A stretch of DNA of 64,000 bases from Gammaproteobacteria bacterium (GTDB taxonomy: Bacteria > Pseudomonadota > Gammaproteobacteria > Pseudomonadales > Pseudohongiellaceae), in assembly GCA_021773355.1 (NCBI GenBank), contig JAJFKE010000002.1, positions 124,001-188,000 on the forward strand, given 5' to 3'. A model generated the notes under the pieces. That model ran no database searches, had not been told where the DNA came from, and worked only from the letters and a program-made list of their open reading frames with translations. Positions 9,022 through 17,856 of the stretch are shown piece after piece. Position 1 is the stretch's first letter; each line of letters begins with the position of its first letter. A program made the translations under genes and the position numbers.

Positions 9022-11865
9022 TCAACGTATTAGGAATTCCGAAATACTGCTTTGTATTTCTTTTACGTTAATAGGTTTAGTAATATAGGCTTCGAATCCG
9101 CATTCAAGGGCGATTTCAATAGCTCGTGGTGTGGCATCGGCAGAAATAGCGATAACCGGAATAGAACTTGTTTCCTCGGCGTGTTTCAGTTTTTGCACAG
9201 CCTCATTGCCGTTCATTCCTGGTAAGTTAATATCCATAAGAATAATATCCGGACAGTGTTTTCTGGCCAGATCGATGCCCAACTCCGCATTGTGGGCGGT
9301 AAGCATTTTGATAGCGGGCATCTTATCTCCAGGGAACCTGGCCAATATATGCCGCATCAGGCTCTGATTGTCAGGATCATCCTCTATATAGAGTAATGCC
9401 TTGGTAACTATATGATTGTTGGTTGGGGTTGATACTACCTTGTGCACAGATTCAATGCTGGCGTTGATTGACCCCTGTTCTGAGCTTAAAGGAATATCTA
9501 CCCAAAAAGTACTGCCACTACCCACTTCACTTTCATAACCAATAGACCCCCCCAGCAACTCAACTACACGTTTGACAATACTGAGACCAATGCCCGTACC
9601 CTCAATTGGGCCAGTTTCACGCCCCAAACGTTCGAAAGGCGTAAACAGATCTTTGCACCGGTCTGGCGGTATGCCTGGCCCGGTATCTGCCACACTAATA
9701 CGTAGCATATTATTCGGTATCTCTTGGCAGGAAATTATGACCGTGGCACCCTCATCGCTGTACTTAACGGCGTTGCTCAACAAATTCAGTAGCAGCTGTT
9801 TTAAGCGCGTGACATCACTCCAGAGCCAAAACTCAGATTTTTTTGCCTGGTAATTGCCCTGATCCACGAGGAGGATGTTCTTTTCTGTGGCTCGAAACTG
9901 GATCTGATTCAGGCAATCATCAACAGCTTCACTGGCTAATACATGATCGAATTGTAGTGAAATACGCCCCTCTTCAATAATATTCAGTTCCAGCACGTCG
10001 GTGATTAAATTAAGTAAGTGTTCTCCACTTGAGAGTATGTGGCGCACATGTGAATTCTGTTTCTCATCAAACTCGGCTTCGTTAATCTCTAGCAGTTGTG
10101 CGAAGCCAAGAATACAATTCAATGGGGTTCGAAGCTCGTGGCTCATGGAAGACAGAAATTCAGTCTTTGCCATACTGGCTTTTTCCGCCTCCTCTTTGGC
10201 TGTACGCATCTCTTCCTGAGCCTTAGCCGCATGTTGCTCAGCATTAACTTGAGTAGTTACATCGGTGCCCGCCCCGCGATAGCCCAAGAACTGTCTATCG
10301 GAGCCAAACACCGGTGTACCGCTTATACTGACATAGTTGTATTCACCTTCTGCCTCCCGTTGCCGAAACTGAAAATCCCTAAACGGTCGATGGTGAAGCA
10401 GATCATCATGGAATTCCTTCCATTCTGATAAGTTACCGTAGTCAGTACCGGACTCAGCACTCGTCATGCTGAGCAAGTCAATCGGGTTGGCACCGACTAT
10501 CTCAAGGAAGTTTTGATTGATATCGGTGAACTCCAGGTCAGAGTTTGTTTCCCAGAAGCCGTCGGCGGAAGAACTGGCAATATCATAGAACCGCTCTTCG
10601 CTTAGTTTCAGATTTTTCTCAATGATATTGCGCTGATCGATCTCCGATTGAAGTTGGCGAGTGCGCTCCGCAACTCTGAGTTCCAATTCATCATGTGCTC
10701 GCCGCAGCTTTTCTTCATTCTCCTTCCGCTCATCGATATCCCGAGATATGGTGATAATCACCCAACGACCATCCAGTAACAGTGCTTTGCGGCGAACTTC
10801 AGACCACTTACGCTTCGAGTTTTTAATCGAAGATTTAACTTCTACCAGAGTGCCCTTTTCACCGACGGCAATAGCATCCTCGTAGTTACGCTTAGCCGTT
10901 TCTATATCGTAGTTGACGATGTCCGCCGGACCCATATTGAGCAACTGTTTCTGGCTATAACCTGCTTGTTCCGCGGCATTGCGGTTGACATAGAGAAAAC
11001 GCAGGGAATCGAAATCAGTAACATAGATCGAATCAGGAGACGCGTCTATTGCAGCATTGAAATGTTGTAATACTCTTTCGCTCTCCTTCTTGGTAGTGAT
11101 ATCCTGAATAGTGCCAACCGAACGCACTGCCTTACCGTCATCACCATAAAAGGATTCCCCACGGGCCCTAACGACTTTTGTCACTTCGCCATTTTTTAGT
11201 AATAATCGATGTTCTATATCATAGGGTTGCCGGCTCTTTATAGAGGTAATATAGGCGTTGCTGACCAGTTCTTTATCATCTGGGTGGGCGAAGTTAAGAA
11301 ATGTATTAAATGCCTCATTCGTGGCATCAGATTGACGCGTCTCTAATTCGAATATATTGCTCACTTCATCTGACCAATAGAGTTTGCTAGTCGTCAGGTC
11401 TATTTCCCAACTCCCGGTTTGGGATACCCGTTCGGCAGCATTGAATCTTTTTTCGTTCTCGTGTAGCGCATCTTCCACCTGTTTTCTGGCTGTGATGTCC
11501 AGCGCAAATGCGACATACACAGGCCGATTAACATAACTACTGCGCTGCAGATGGATCTCTACCAGATAGCTTGTTTCGTCTTTTCGTTTATGTCTGGTTT
11601 CAAATACAATTTCCTCAGAACTGTCTTCGTCTGAAATATGTTGATCTTTTGAAAGCGGGGAAATAAGTTTATGAAATTCACCCAAGGTATAATCAGGCTT
11701 GATGTCCAGAGGAGTCAGTAGCTTTAACTCTTCCATCGAGTATTGCAGATTTCGCGTCGTCGCTTCGTTGACGTATAGGAATTTCAACGTCTCACCGTCA
11801 AAAATGTAAACCTCGTTTACAGATTTCTCAACGATCCGACTTAGTGATTCTTCGTTACCTAGCAC
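9022..11865 (-). CDS. Soluble hybrid histidine kinase: four PAS domains, HisKA, HATPase, receiver
   Basis: 947 residues with no signal peptide or membrane helix, so a cytosolic sensor. PAS domains lie at about 5-130, 145-260, 265-385 and 425-545; the first and third share an FLYVN motif and the second is PAS_3-like. Coiled-coil linkers lie at 385-425 and 540-570. The H-box is SMSHELRTP (His576). HATPase_c has DTGPGIP and EGTGIGL. The C-terminal receiver has YIEDD, LMDINLPGMNG and a TKP lysine. The start is GTG at 11865 with AGGAG about 10 bases upstream. The kinase is convergent with the 6556-8841 kinase. PAS ligands cannot be told from the sequence. Confidence 0.93.
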   Translation of the reverse strand: MLGNEESLSRIVEKSVNEVYIFDGETLKFLYVNEATTRNLQYSMEELKLLTPLDIKPDYTLGEFHKLISPLSKDQHISDEDSSEEIVFETRHKRKDETSYLVEIHLQRSSYVNRPVYVAFALDITARKQVEDALHENEKRFNAAERVSQTGSWEIDLTTSKLYWSDEVSNIFELETRQSDATNEAFNTFLNFAHPDDKELVSNAYITSIKSRQPYDIEHRLLLKNGEVTKVVRARGESFYGDDGKAVRSVGTIQDITTKKESERVLQHFNAAIDASPDSIYVTDFDSLRFLYVNRNAAEQAGYSQKQLLNMGPADIVNYDIETAKRNYEDAIAVGEKGTLVEVKSSIKNSKRKWSEVRRKALLLDGRWVIITISRDIDERKENEEKLRRAHDELELRVAERTRQLQSEIDQRNIIEKNLKLSEERFYDIASSSADGFWETNSDLEFTDINQNFLEIVGANPIDLLSMTSAESGTDYGNLSEWKEFHDDLLHHRPFRDFQFRQREAEGEYNYVSISGTPVFGSDRQFLGYRGAGTDVTTQVNAEQHAAKAQEEMRTAKEEAEKASMAKTEFLSSMSHELRTPLNCILGFAQLLEINEAEFDEKQNSHVRHILSSGEHLLNLITDVLELNIIEEGRISLQFDHVLASEAVDDCLNQIQFRATEKNILLVDQGNYQAKKSEFWLWSDVTRLKQLLLNLLSNAVKYSDEGATVIISCQEIPNNMLRISVADTGPGIPPDRCKDLFTPFERLGRETGPIEGTGIGLSIVKRVVELLGGSIGYESEVGSGSTFWVDIPLSSEQGSINASIESVHKVVSTPTNNHIVTKALLYIEDDPDNQSLMRHILARFPGDKMPAIKMLTAHNAELGIDLARKHCPDIILMDINLPGMNGNEAVQKLKHAEETSSIPVIAISADATPRAIEIALECGFEAYITKPINVKEIQSSISEFLIR

Positions 11866-12342
11866 CTATTTTCACTCCTGACTGTGGCCCGAAAACTCAA
11901 CATATTGGGACCACCTTCAACATCTTACATGGGAGAGCACCAGAGTTGCGTTTTCAACCGAACCTATCGTGTCTAGCTACGACGATTACTACGAGACCAA
12001 TTCACATTGCTTATTAATTTGAAAAAAGACAGCTACTTAATGTAGCTCTCTATTTCTAAAAGCGCCTGCAAGCTCCTTTTTCATATTATTGCATAGTAAC
12101 TTGGGTTTGCCATCAATACCAACCCCATCACTTTAAGACCCATACAGTTTTATCTTGTATTTGACGGGCCCCTCCTTTGGCGCATCGAGTGCACGGATCG
12201 TTACTGTCCAGAAGGCTTCACGAGAAGCTAACATAGCAACTATGCCGAATAAAAATTGTAATGCTCGGGAAGCAAATCCAATGGGCAAAATATCCTGAAC
12301 AAACCAGGGTTCTGCTTTATCCGCCCAAGCAAGGTATCAGGT
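11866..12342. other. Intergenic region, about 480 bases, with a weak hairpin
   Basis: No convincing gene. A 6-bp stem (AGCTAC/GTAGCT, 12031-12047) is followed on the minus strand by a T-rich run, so it could be a weak terminator for the BLUF transcript about 300 bases upstream. Otherwise I see only low-complexity spacer. Confidence 0.35.
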
Positions 12343-12753
12343 CTAATTAATTTTATTGAACATCAGCATAAACTTGTAGGCTTCCTGTGCATCGCTCTTG
12401 AACGATCTCAAAAGTAGATTGTTATATAAATAATCCTGGTAATTTCCGCAGCCCTCCGCTTCATCCATGTTACAGAATCCCATAGACCAATCTTCAAAGT
12501 TCCGTTCTTTGATATTGCCGGTCAAGGTTCTAATAAGACCCTTGTGGCGACTGTCATTTCGTATCTTTTTGTACATCTCCATAACAGCCTGCTCTTTACC
12601 CTCAAGCATCTGCATGAATGTGCCATCTTGATAAAGAAGTATTCCAGTAATATTGGATTTTTTGTTGTTATCACGTGCGCACCGCAGAATAACGAGTAGT
12701 TCTTCTGCACTCATCAACTTAGCTGCGGAGCTGACATAAATCAAATAAAACAC
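12343..12753 (-). CDS. BLUF-domain blue-light photoreceptor (stand-alone)
   Basis: 136 residues, almost all one BLUF domain, which binds FAD and senses blue light. Key residues are present: Tyr6 (LIYVSSA), Asn30 (ARDNNKKSNITG), Gln48 (GTFMQMLEG) and Trp89 (EDWSMGF). The frame is open to a GTG at 12777. The better start is the GTG at 12753, which has GGAGG exactly 7 bases upstream and gives the usual BLUF N-terminus MFYLIYVS. No output domain is attached, so it must act through a partner, as short BLUF proteins such as YcgF-family relatives and PixD do. The gene stands alone between kinase genes. A link to them or to the REC-EAL protein is inferred from position. Confidence 0.93.
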   Translation of the reverse strand: MFYLIYVSSAAKLMSAEELLVILRCARDNNKKSNITGILLYQDGTFMQMLEGKEQAVMEMYKKIRNDSRHKGLIRTLTGNIKERNFEDWSMGFCNMDEAEGCGNYQDYLYNNLLLRSFKSDAQEAYKFMLMFNKIN

Positions 12754-13086
12754 GAAGAACCCTCCAAGGACTAGCACTTAGATAATTACCAACCAATAAT
12801 GCCGGCACACCAGAACCCGGTTGAAGCCGCTCTTAGCGCGACATTTTCAGCATTCATCCTGCCTTCGCATATTGCTGTGCAGTCTCTGCAAATTCTTTGA
12901 AAAAGAGTTACATGTTGAGAAGCCACAGGCTGACACATTCACACTTACTACCATGCTAAACCTGGCTCTGCACATACGGCTCCATTTCGACAATACCCAG
13001 GTCTCTTGGTATTACGTCCTGAGCTTGAAATATCTTAAGGGAAATTGAGAAAACAATGGCGAATTAGGTATCAAACAGTTGATAGT
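12754..13086. other. Intergenic region, about 330 bases
   Basis: Upstream region of the BLUF gene. The reading frames present have no family resemblance and no good ribosome-binding site. I see no RNA gene or repeat. Confidence 0.4.
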
Positions 13087-13278
13087 TTATTGTAGGAGAA
13101 AGTTATCGCGAGCTATAGTAGGTTCACGTGCTGCGAAAGGGCCGAGAAACCATGACTTGAATTGAATATACGAATAGATCAAGCGCAAGAGAAAACAGAC
13201 ATCAATTACACTAAATACCCCCACAATTGGTAGAATAAGAATTGTTAGAATTCGAAGTCGTGTATATCGTCCTCGCAT
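13087..13278 (-). CDS. Possible small membrane protein, 63 residues
   Basis: The frame encodes a basic N-terminus (MRGRYTRLR) followed by a strongly hydrophobic segment at about residues 9-34 and a polar tail. This fits a one-helix membrane protein. It is divergent from the kinase gene that starts at about 13.35 kb. The ribosome-binding site is weak (an AGG about 11 bases upstream). I recognise no family, and it may be a chance frame. Confidence 0.25.
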   Translation of the reverse strand: MRGRYTRLRILTILILPIVGVFSVIDVCFLLRLIYSYIQFKSWFLGPFAAREPTIARDNFLLQ

Positions 13279-13354
13279 CTGGAACTAACCTCACTTAGTC
13301 AATTTATACTTAACAAGGACTTTCTTTTTCATTATGCTACGGCAAGGACGCGCT

Positions 13355-15538
13355 ATGATACAAGGAACAGCGATTTTTGTGGCCGACATAATAGAAAACG
13401 ATCATCTTCCACGTCGTGCACTGATGACCAGCTGTGCACTAAGTTTCGTCGCCGTTGTTCTAGGGTGGACTCTCGAAACCTCCAATGCCGATCTGGGCAA
13501 TTTCGAATCGATCTCTTTTCCGGCACTTGCACTGACATCCGCAGCTGCCTTTGCGCTACTCTGCCTAACCGGGCAACGCTTCCTCGTCCGCGCGGGCCAA
13601 ATCATGCTGAGCCTATGGGGGATATATCTAGTCACAAGTATAGCTAACCAGGTTTTTTTCGAGTCTGCAAGAATTGCGCAAACTCTAGTTTATAGCATCT
13701 GGTTGCCAGGCTATACCGTGCTAACTTTTTTAATAGTAGGACGGCGCACCGCCCAATGGATTAGCTGGTCTGTGTTTGCCACCGTCACATGCATGTATTT
13801 CATTTTTTATCTCTCTTTGCCAACAGTAATAACGGCAAACCAGGACGGCTTTGTCCTTGTCGCCGTTCTGTTAATCATGCAACCCAATGTAATAATTTTA
13901 TTAACAGCCTTATTAGGCTATCGAAAGCGATCAGAAATTGCGAGCCATGAGATAGACGCTACAAACAGGGCAAAGGAGAAACTTCAATATACCCTTGATG
14001 GGCTCAAGGCTGCACAAGAAGAAACCCAGGCAGCGCGAGAGCTCCTTTCCAATACGATAAATACCATTCACCCCGGACTTGCCGTATTCGATATTGATGG
14101 AAAACTCATTTTGTCAAATAAGGCGCTCCGGAATTCGGCCGATGCAATCGGATTTCCACTACAATCTGGCATGAATCTCGCGCAACTTACCCAAATCCTG
14201 CTCGAGTCTGGCGCCAGGGATTCAAGCAGAGGAGAGCCAACAGATGGATGGCTGCATGACATAAGCCAACTGCGCAACAAAGGAAGATCGAATCAATTGT
14301 ATATGCCGGATGGGCGGTCGTTCCTCGTATTCGAACGAGATTGGTCGGACGGCACTTCAGTTATTACTCTTACAGATATCTCAAAACTGGAGCAAGACCG
14401 CGAAACAATATCTCAACTACAAAAAATGGAAGCACTGGGACGACTAACCGGTGGAATTGCTCACGATTTTAACAACCTACTGTCTATTATTTTGGGGAAT
14501 CTTGAGTTTATGCAAAGCATGCAGATTAATAACGAAGAACTTGACATCTTAATCGGTGAGACCATTAACCAAACCAATAAGGGAACCACTCTAGTTCAGC
14601 AATTACTCGCTTTTGCTCGAGGTCGAAATTTGAAACTCCTCCAGATAGACCCTGTTACGCTACTACAGGAAATGCTACCAATTATTCGAAGCGCTGTCGG
14701 CGAACAGATCAATGTTAAACTTGCACCAATAAGCTTCTTCGGAAATATTGAAGTCGAGCCTGATCTAGTACAGAGCATGGTAATCAACATCGCCCTTAAC
14801 GCCAAAGACGCCATGCCTACTGGAGGGGCATTAAGTATAGCAGTTGCCAAGGAGAGCTTTGTCAGCTCAAACCCAGATGAAGAGTTGTCAGGAAGCTATA
14901 TTTGTTTGTCATTTTCCGATACTGGCGAGGGAATCCAAGCAGAGCATATGCAAAAAGTATTTGAACCATTTTACACCACGAAATCTCATGGTGAAGGCAG
15001 TGGTCTCGGCTTAAGTATGATATACGGACTTGTTAAACAGTTTAAGGGCGACATCAAAATTAGCAGTCGACCAGACGCGGGAACCAAAGTTAGCCTGTTC
15101 TTTCCCATTGTGCAGCCCGCAGCAAAAAAGAAACACGAGAAAGTAATATCTGCATTATCCCCAACAATGCAAACCTTTAGCGGCAGTGTCTTACTTATCG
15201 AAGACAATAATGAGCTTAGAAAAGTATCAAGACTTAGACTAAACCGACTTGGGTTTGATGTAACAGAAGCGGCTAGCATTCAACAAGGAAAGTCATTATT
15301 TAGCAATGGAAATTTCGTGTTGATATTTAGTGATGTGATGTTACCCGATGGTAACGGTTACGATCTGGCAGACGAATTAATGGGATTAGACCCAGAAACG
15401 CGTATCTTGCTGACCTCTGGATACACAGAATTGAATGCAAAGGCTGACTCTACTCTACGCCCCAACATCCCCTTTATTCAGAAGCCGCACAGCATGGCGG
15501 ACCTGACAGATCGCATTTCCGCTCTATTAAGCAAATAG
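13355..15538 (+). CDS. Membrane hybrid histidine kinase (6 TM, PAS-like, NtrB-type HisKA, HATPase, REC)
   Basis: 727 residues from the chosen start. Six hydrophobic helices at about 20-190 form an integral-membrane sensor, followed by a coiled coil and a PAS-like domain at about 230-340 (TINTIHPGLAVFD). The HisKA has the Asp-Phe-Asn-Asn H-box of NtrB-type kinases, GGIAHDFNNLLS (His370). HATPase_c has DTGEGI, FEPFYTTK and GSGLGLS. The C-terminal receiver has IEDNN, SDVMLPDGNGY and QKP. An in-frame ATG at 13334 is possible, but the ATG at 13355 has AAGGA at a 6-base spacing and is preferred. It is not tightly linked to the next kinase. Confidence 0.92.
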   Translation: MIQGTAIFVADIIENDHLPRRALMTSCALSFVAVVLGWTLETSNADLGNFESISFPALALTSAAAFALLCLTGQRFLVRAGQIMLSLWGIYLVTSIANQVFFESARIAQTLVYSIWLPGYTVLTFLIVGRRTAQWISWSVFATVTCMYFIFYLSLPTVITANQDGFVLVAVLLIMQPNVIILLTALLGYRKRSEIASHEIDATNRAKEKLQYTLDGLKAAQEETQAARELLSNTINTIHPGLAVFDIDGKLILSNKALRNSADAIGFPLQSGMNLAQLTQILLESGARDSSRGEPTDGWLHDISQLRNKGRSNQLYMPDGRSFLVFERDWSDGTSVITLTDISKLEQDRETISQLQKMEALGRLTGGIAHDFNNLLSIILGNLEFMQSMQINNEELDILIGETINQTNKGTTLVQQLLAFARGRNLKLLQIDPVTLLQEMLPIIRSAVGEQINVKLAPISFFGNIEVEPDLVQSMVINIALNAKDAMPTGGALSIAVAKESFVSSNPDEELSGSYICLSFSDTGEGIQAEHMQKVFEPFYTTKSHGEGSGLGLSMIYGLVKQFKGDIKISSRPDAGTKVSLFFPIVQPAAKKKHEKVISALSPTMQTFSGSVLLIEDNNELRKVSRLRLNRLGFDVTEAASIQQGKSLFSNGNFVLIFSDVMLPDGNGYDLADELMGLDPETRILLTSGYTELNAKADSTLRPNIPFIQKPHSMADLTDRISALLSK

Positions 15539-15944
15539 TTTATTGTTAAGAGATTTTTGGAGGCACGGTCAATTTTAGGTGTTAAAGGTATTGCAGTGCG
15601 GCCGACTGCAATCGCTAATTCTATGTTAGCCCCCCGAACTTGACGGTGCATGCTGAAATCAATATTGTATTTATAGTTGCGAGTCGCTTAAGTGAAAGCC
15701 GTCACCGGTCGTTATTACTACTATAAACAGCCCGCACGGCGAACTTCCCGGATGTCTATGCTGCTTAACATCTGGAGCAATATTCAGAATTACCTAATTT
15801 TGCTGCAGTATATTGAGAGCCATCACCAATTGGCAGCGGCATTCGTTATTGCTGCCGGTAACGCAGCAGATTGCAATTGAACTGGTCCAACTCACGCTTT
15901 GTGTGTGGCTTAACTATTTCATCTCTCAGCGTGATAGAACAGCA
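15539..15944. other. Intergenic region, about 400 bases
   Basis: No convincing gene. One frame runs into the following kinase from a TTG at 15813, but its first 44 residues resemble no sensor domain and the ATG at 15945 is a better start. Promoter elements could not be assigned. Confidence 0.4.
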
Positions 15945-17270
15945 ATGATCTTCTCCCCAATAATTCAATACTTTACTCCCTATCAAGCTCAAGAACTGGC
16001 AGTGAGCGAATTTTATCGTGGACAAGTACTTATTTCGGCGAGCCTGTGTGCAATCGTTTTTATAACTCCATTCGTCGTAATAAGGGGAATAACGGATGGG
16101 TTGGGGAGCCCGGGGTTTTATATTGTCGCAATCTCGGTGCTGGTTTTGATTTCCACCCTTTATCTATATAAATACACTTGTTCGGCTGCCATGCCTGGGT
16201 TCTACCTTACCCTAAGCTCGTCATTCGTTATAATGGCATATTCCTTCTTCGATGGAGGCCTGCATTCGACCTCGATAATATGGTCTCCAATCTTACCTCT
16301 ATTCAGTGTGTTCCTGGCAGGTACTATCTATGGCGTAGCTATTTGGACAATTCTATTTTTATACCTGACATTCTTGGTGTATGCACACTCCATAGATATC
16401 GTTCCAGCTACCACTTTTGAAAGTGGGCAACTCGAATTCCTGCTTTTTCTCAGCACCACTGCTGTGCTAACAATTCTGTTGATACTCGCTTTTCTGTATA
16501 CCTCCTGGCAGAAGGCTGTGCAACATGAAATTCTTACAGCCAGTCGGGCGAAGAGTGAGTTCTTATCGGGCATATCACATGAACTACGCAACCCGCTCAA
16601 TTCGATTATCGGATTTTCCGAGGCGCTGGCGAGTGGTTATTATGGGGAATTAAACGAAATGCAGGTCAGACACATTGGCTACATCAATACCAGCGGAGAC
16701 CACCTATTGGCGCTGGTCGACAATTTATTAGATATTAGCAAAATTGAAGAAGGCAAGGTTGAATTCGATCCTGTTCCTGTAGACTTACACGATATGATTG
16801 AATCAAGCTTGCAATTAGTTGGGAACACGGTCAAAGAAAAAAACATTGAATTAGAATGCAAAGCTAGCGGAGAACTGGACGGCTTATGGGTATATCTTGA
16901 CGAATCGAAATTCAGACAGATACTGATCAATCTAGTTTCAAACGCGATAAAGTTCACACCAAGCCATGGAAAAGTAAAGTTGCTTGCCGATATCGAAGAC
17001 CGCAATCTTGTTGTTCGCGTTTACGATAGTGGTCCAGGCATTCCGCCTGAATATAGACAACTGATTTTTGAGAGATTCTTCCAGATACATCAAAAAACAG
17101 ATCGCAAAGACCCAGGTTCGGGACTCGGTCTTGCAATTAGTCTTCATCTAGCTAGGCTGCATGGAGGCAGAATATATCTTGAAGAACCCAGGCAAAACTC
17201 AGGCAGCTGTTTTGTTATTGAGGTACCATTGCGTGCCGCACTGAAGCCTGGCTCAACAATGGACAATTGA
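15945..17270 (+). CDS. Membrane sensor histidine kinase (cassette A)
   Basis: 441 residues. About six membrane helices fill residues 25-190, followed by HisKA with H-box GISHELRNPLNS (His212) and HATPase_c with N-box LVSNAIKF, DSGPGIP and GSGLGLA. There is no receiver, so it should phosphorylate a separate protein; the receiver-only gene begins 22 bases downstream. The frame extends upstream to a TTG at 15813, but the ATG here gives a more normal N-terminus. It is a clear paralogue of the kinase at 25859-26812: both share LLDIS, VEFDP/IEFDP, FERFFQI and LHLA-LHGGRI. The two copies flank the protease/peroxidase island. The stimulus is unknown. Confidence 0.9.
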   Translation: MIFSPIIQYFTPYQAQELAVSEFYRGQVLISASLCAIVFITPFVVIRGITDGLGSPGFYIVAISVLVLISTLYLYKYTCSAAMPGFYLTLSSSFVIMAYSFFDGGLHSTSIIWSPILPLFSVFLAGTIYGVAIWTILFLYLTFLVYAHSIDIVPATTFESGQLEFLLFLSTTAVLTILLILAFLYTSWQKAVQHEILTASRAKSEFLSGISHELRNPLNSIIGFSEALASGYYGELNEMQVRHIGYINTSGDHLLALVDNLLDISKIEEGKVEFDPVPVDLHDMIESSLQLVGNTVKEKNIELECKASGELDGLWVYLDESKFRQILINLVSNAIKFTPSHGKVKLLADIEDRNLVVRVYDSGPGIPPEYRQLIFERFFQIHQKTDRKDPGSGLGLAISLHLARLHGGRIYLEEPRQNSGSCFVIEVPLRAALKPGSTMDN

Positions 17271-17292
17271 TTTTCAGAATGACATTACTACT

Positions 17293-17670
17293 ATGACGGA
17301 AGTACCCACGAAGCTAATATTGGTTGTCGATGACAACATGATGAATCTTGAATTGCTGGTAACAATACTTAATGCCAACGGTTATAAGACTCTGTCTACC
17401 GGGAGCGGTCTGGAGGCATTAGAATTGGCAAAGGAGAATCGACCCGATCTGATATTGATGGATATACAGATGCCCGAAGTCGACGGATATATGGCCTTGG
17501 ATATGCTGCGAAAAGAACAAACTACTCATGACATTCCTGTGATCGCTGTTACAGGTAATGGCATGGCTAGAGATTTAGAACGGGTTGCTAATTGCGGATT
17601 CGATCAATACGTTGTTAAACCCTACAAGATCAAAGCCATCCTGGCCACCATTCAGGAATTCTTAATATAA
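17293..17670 (+). CDS. Single-domain response regulator (receiver only, cassette A)
   Basis: 125 residues, a complete CheY/DivK-like receiver with the acidic pair VVDDN, phospho-acceptor Asp57 (LILMDIQMPEVDGY), Thr in AVTGNG and Lys in VVKPYK. There is no output domain. It starts 22 bases after the kinase stop, so the two form a two-gene operon. It probably acts as a phosphate shuttle or by protein contact. It is closely similar over its whole length to the receiver at 26831-27241, including MPEVDGYMAL and PVIAVTGNGMA. Confidence 0.94.
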   Translation: MTEVPTKLILVVDDNMMNLELLVTILNANGYKTLSTGSGLEALELAKENRPDLILMDIQMPEVDGYMALDMLRKEQTTHDIPVIAVTGNGMARDLERVANCGFDQYVVKPYKIKAILATIQEFLI

Positions 17671-17856
17671 ATTTCCAGTCGGTACTTCTGACTCTGAATT
17701 CTCATGACTCTTTGTATTTGTATTTTGTGTTAAAAACTGAAACACATCATATCTATTCTATGGAAAGTGGCTCAACGATCTATCGTTTAAAAATAGGATA
17801 GCAGGAGCCGACCCTCTATCTCTCACCGAACAAGAAAGAACTCCAATTTGGATTTA

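Noticed and set aside
12821-13048. 75-codon plus-strand frame upstream of the BLUF gene
   Set aside because: Unusual composition and no ribosome-binding site; nothing recognised.
15692-15880. 62-codon frame before the cassette A kinase
   Set aside because: Low-quality frame that overlaps the possible upstream extension of the kinase; no supporting signal.
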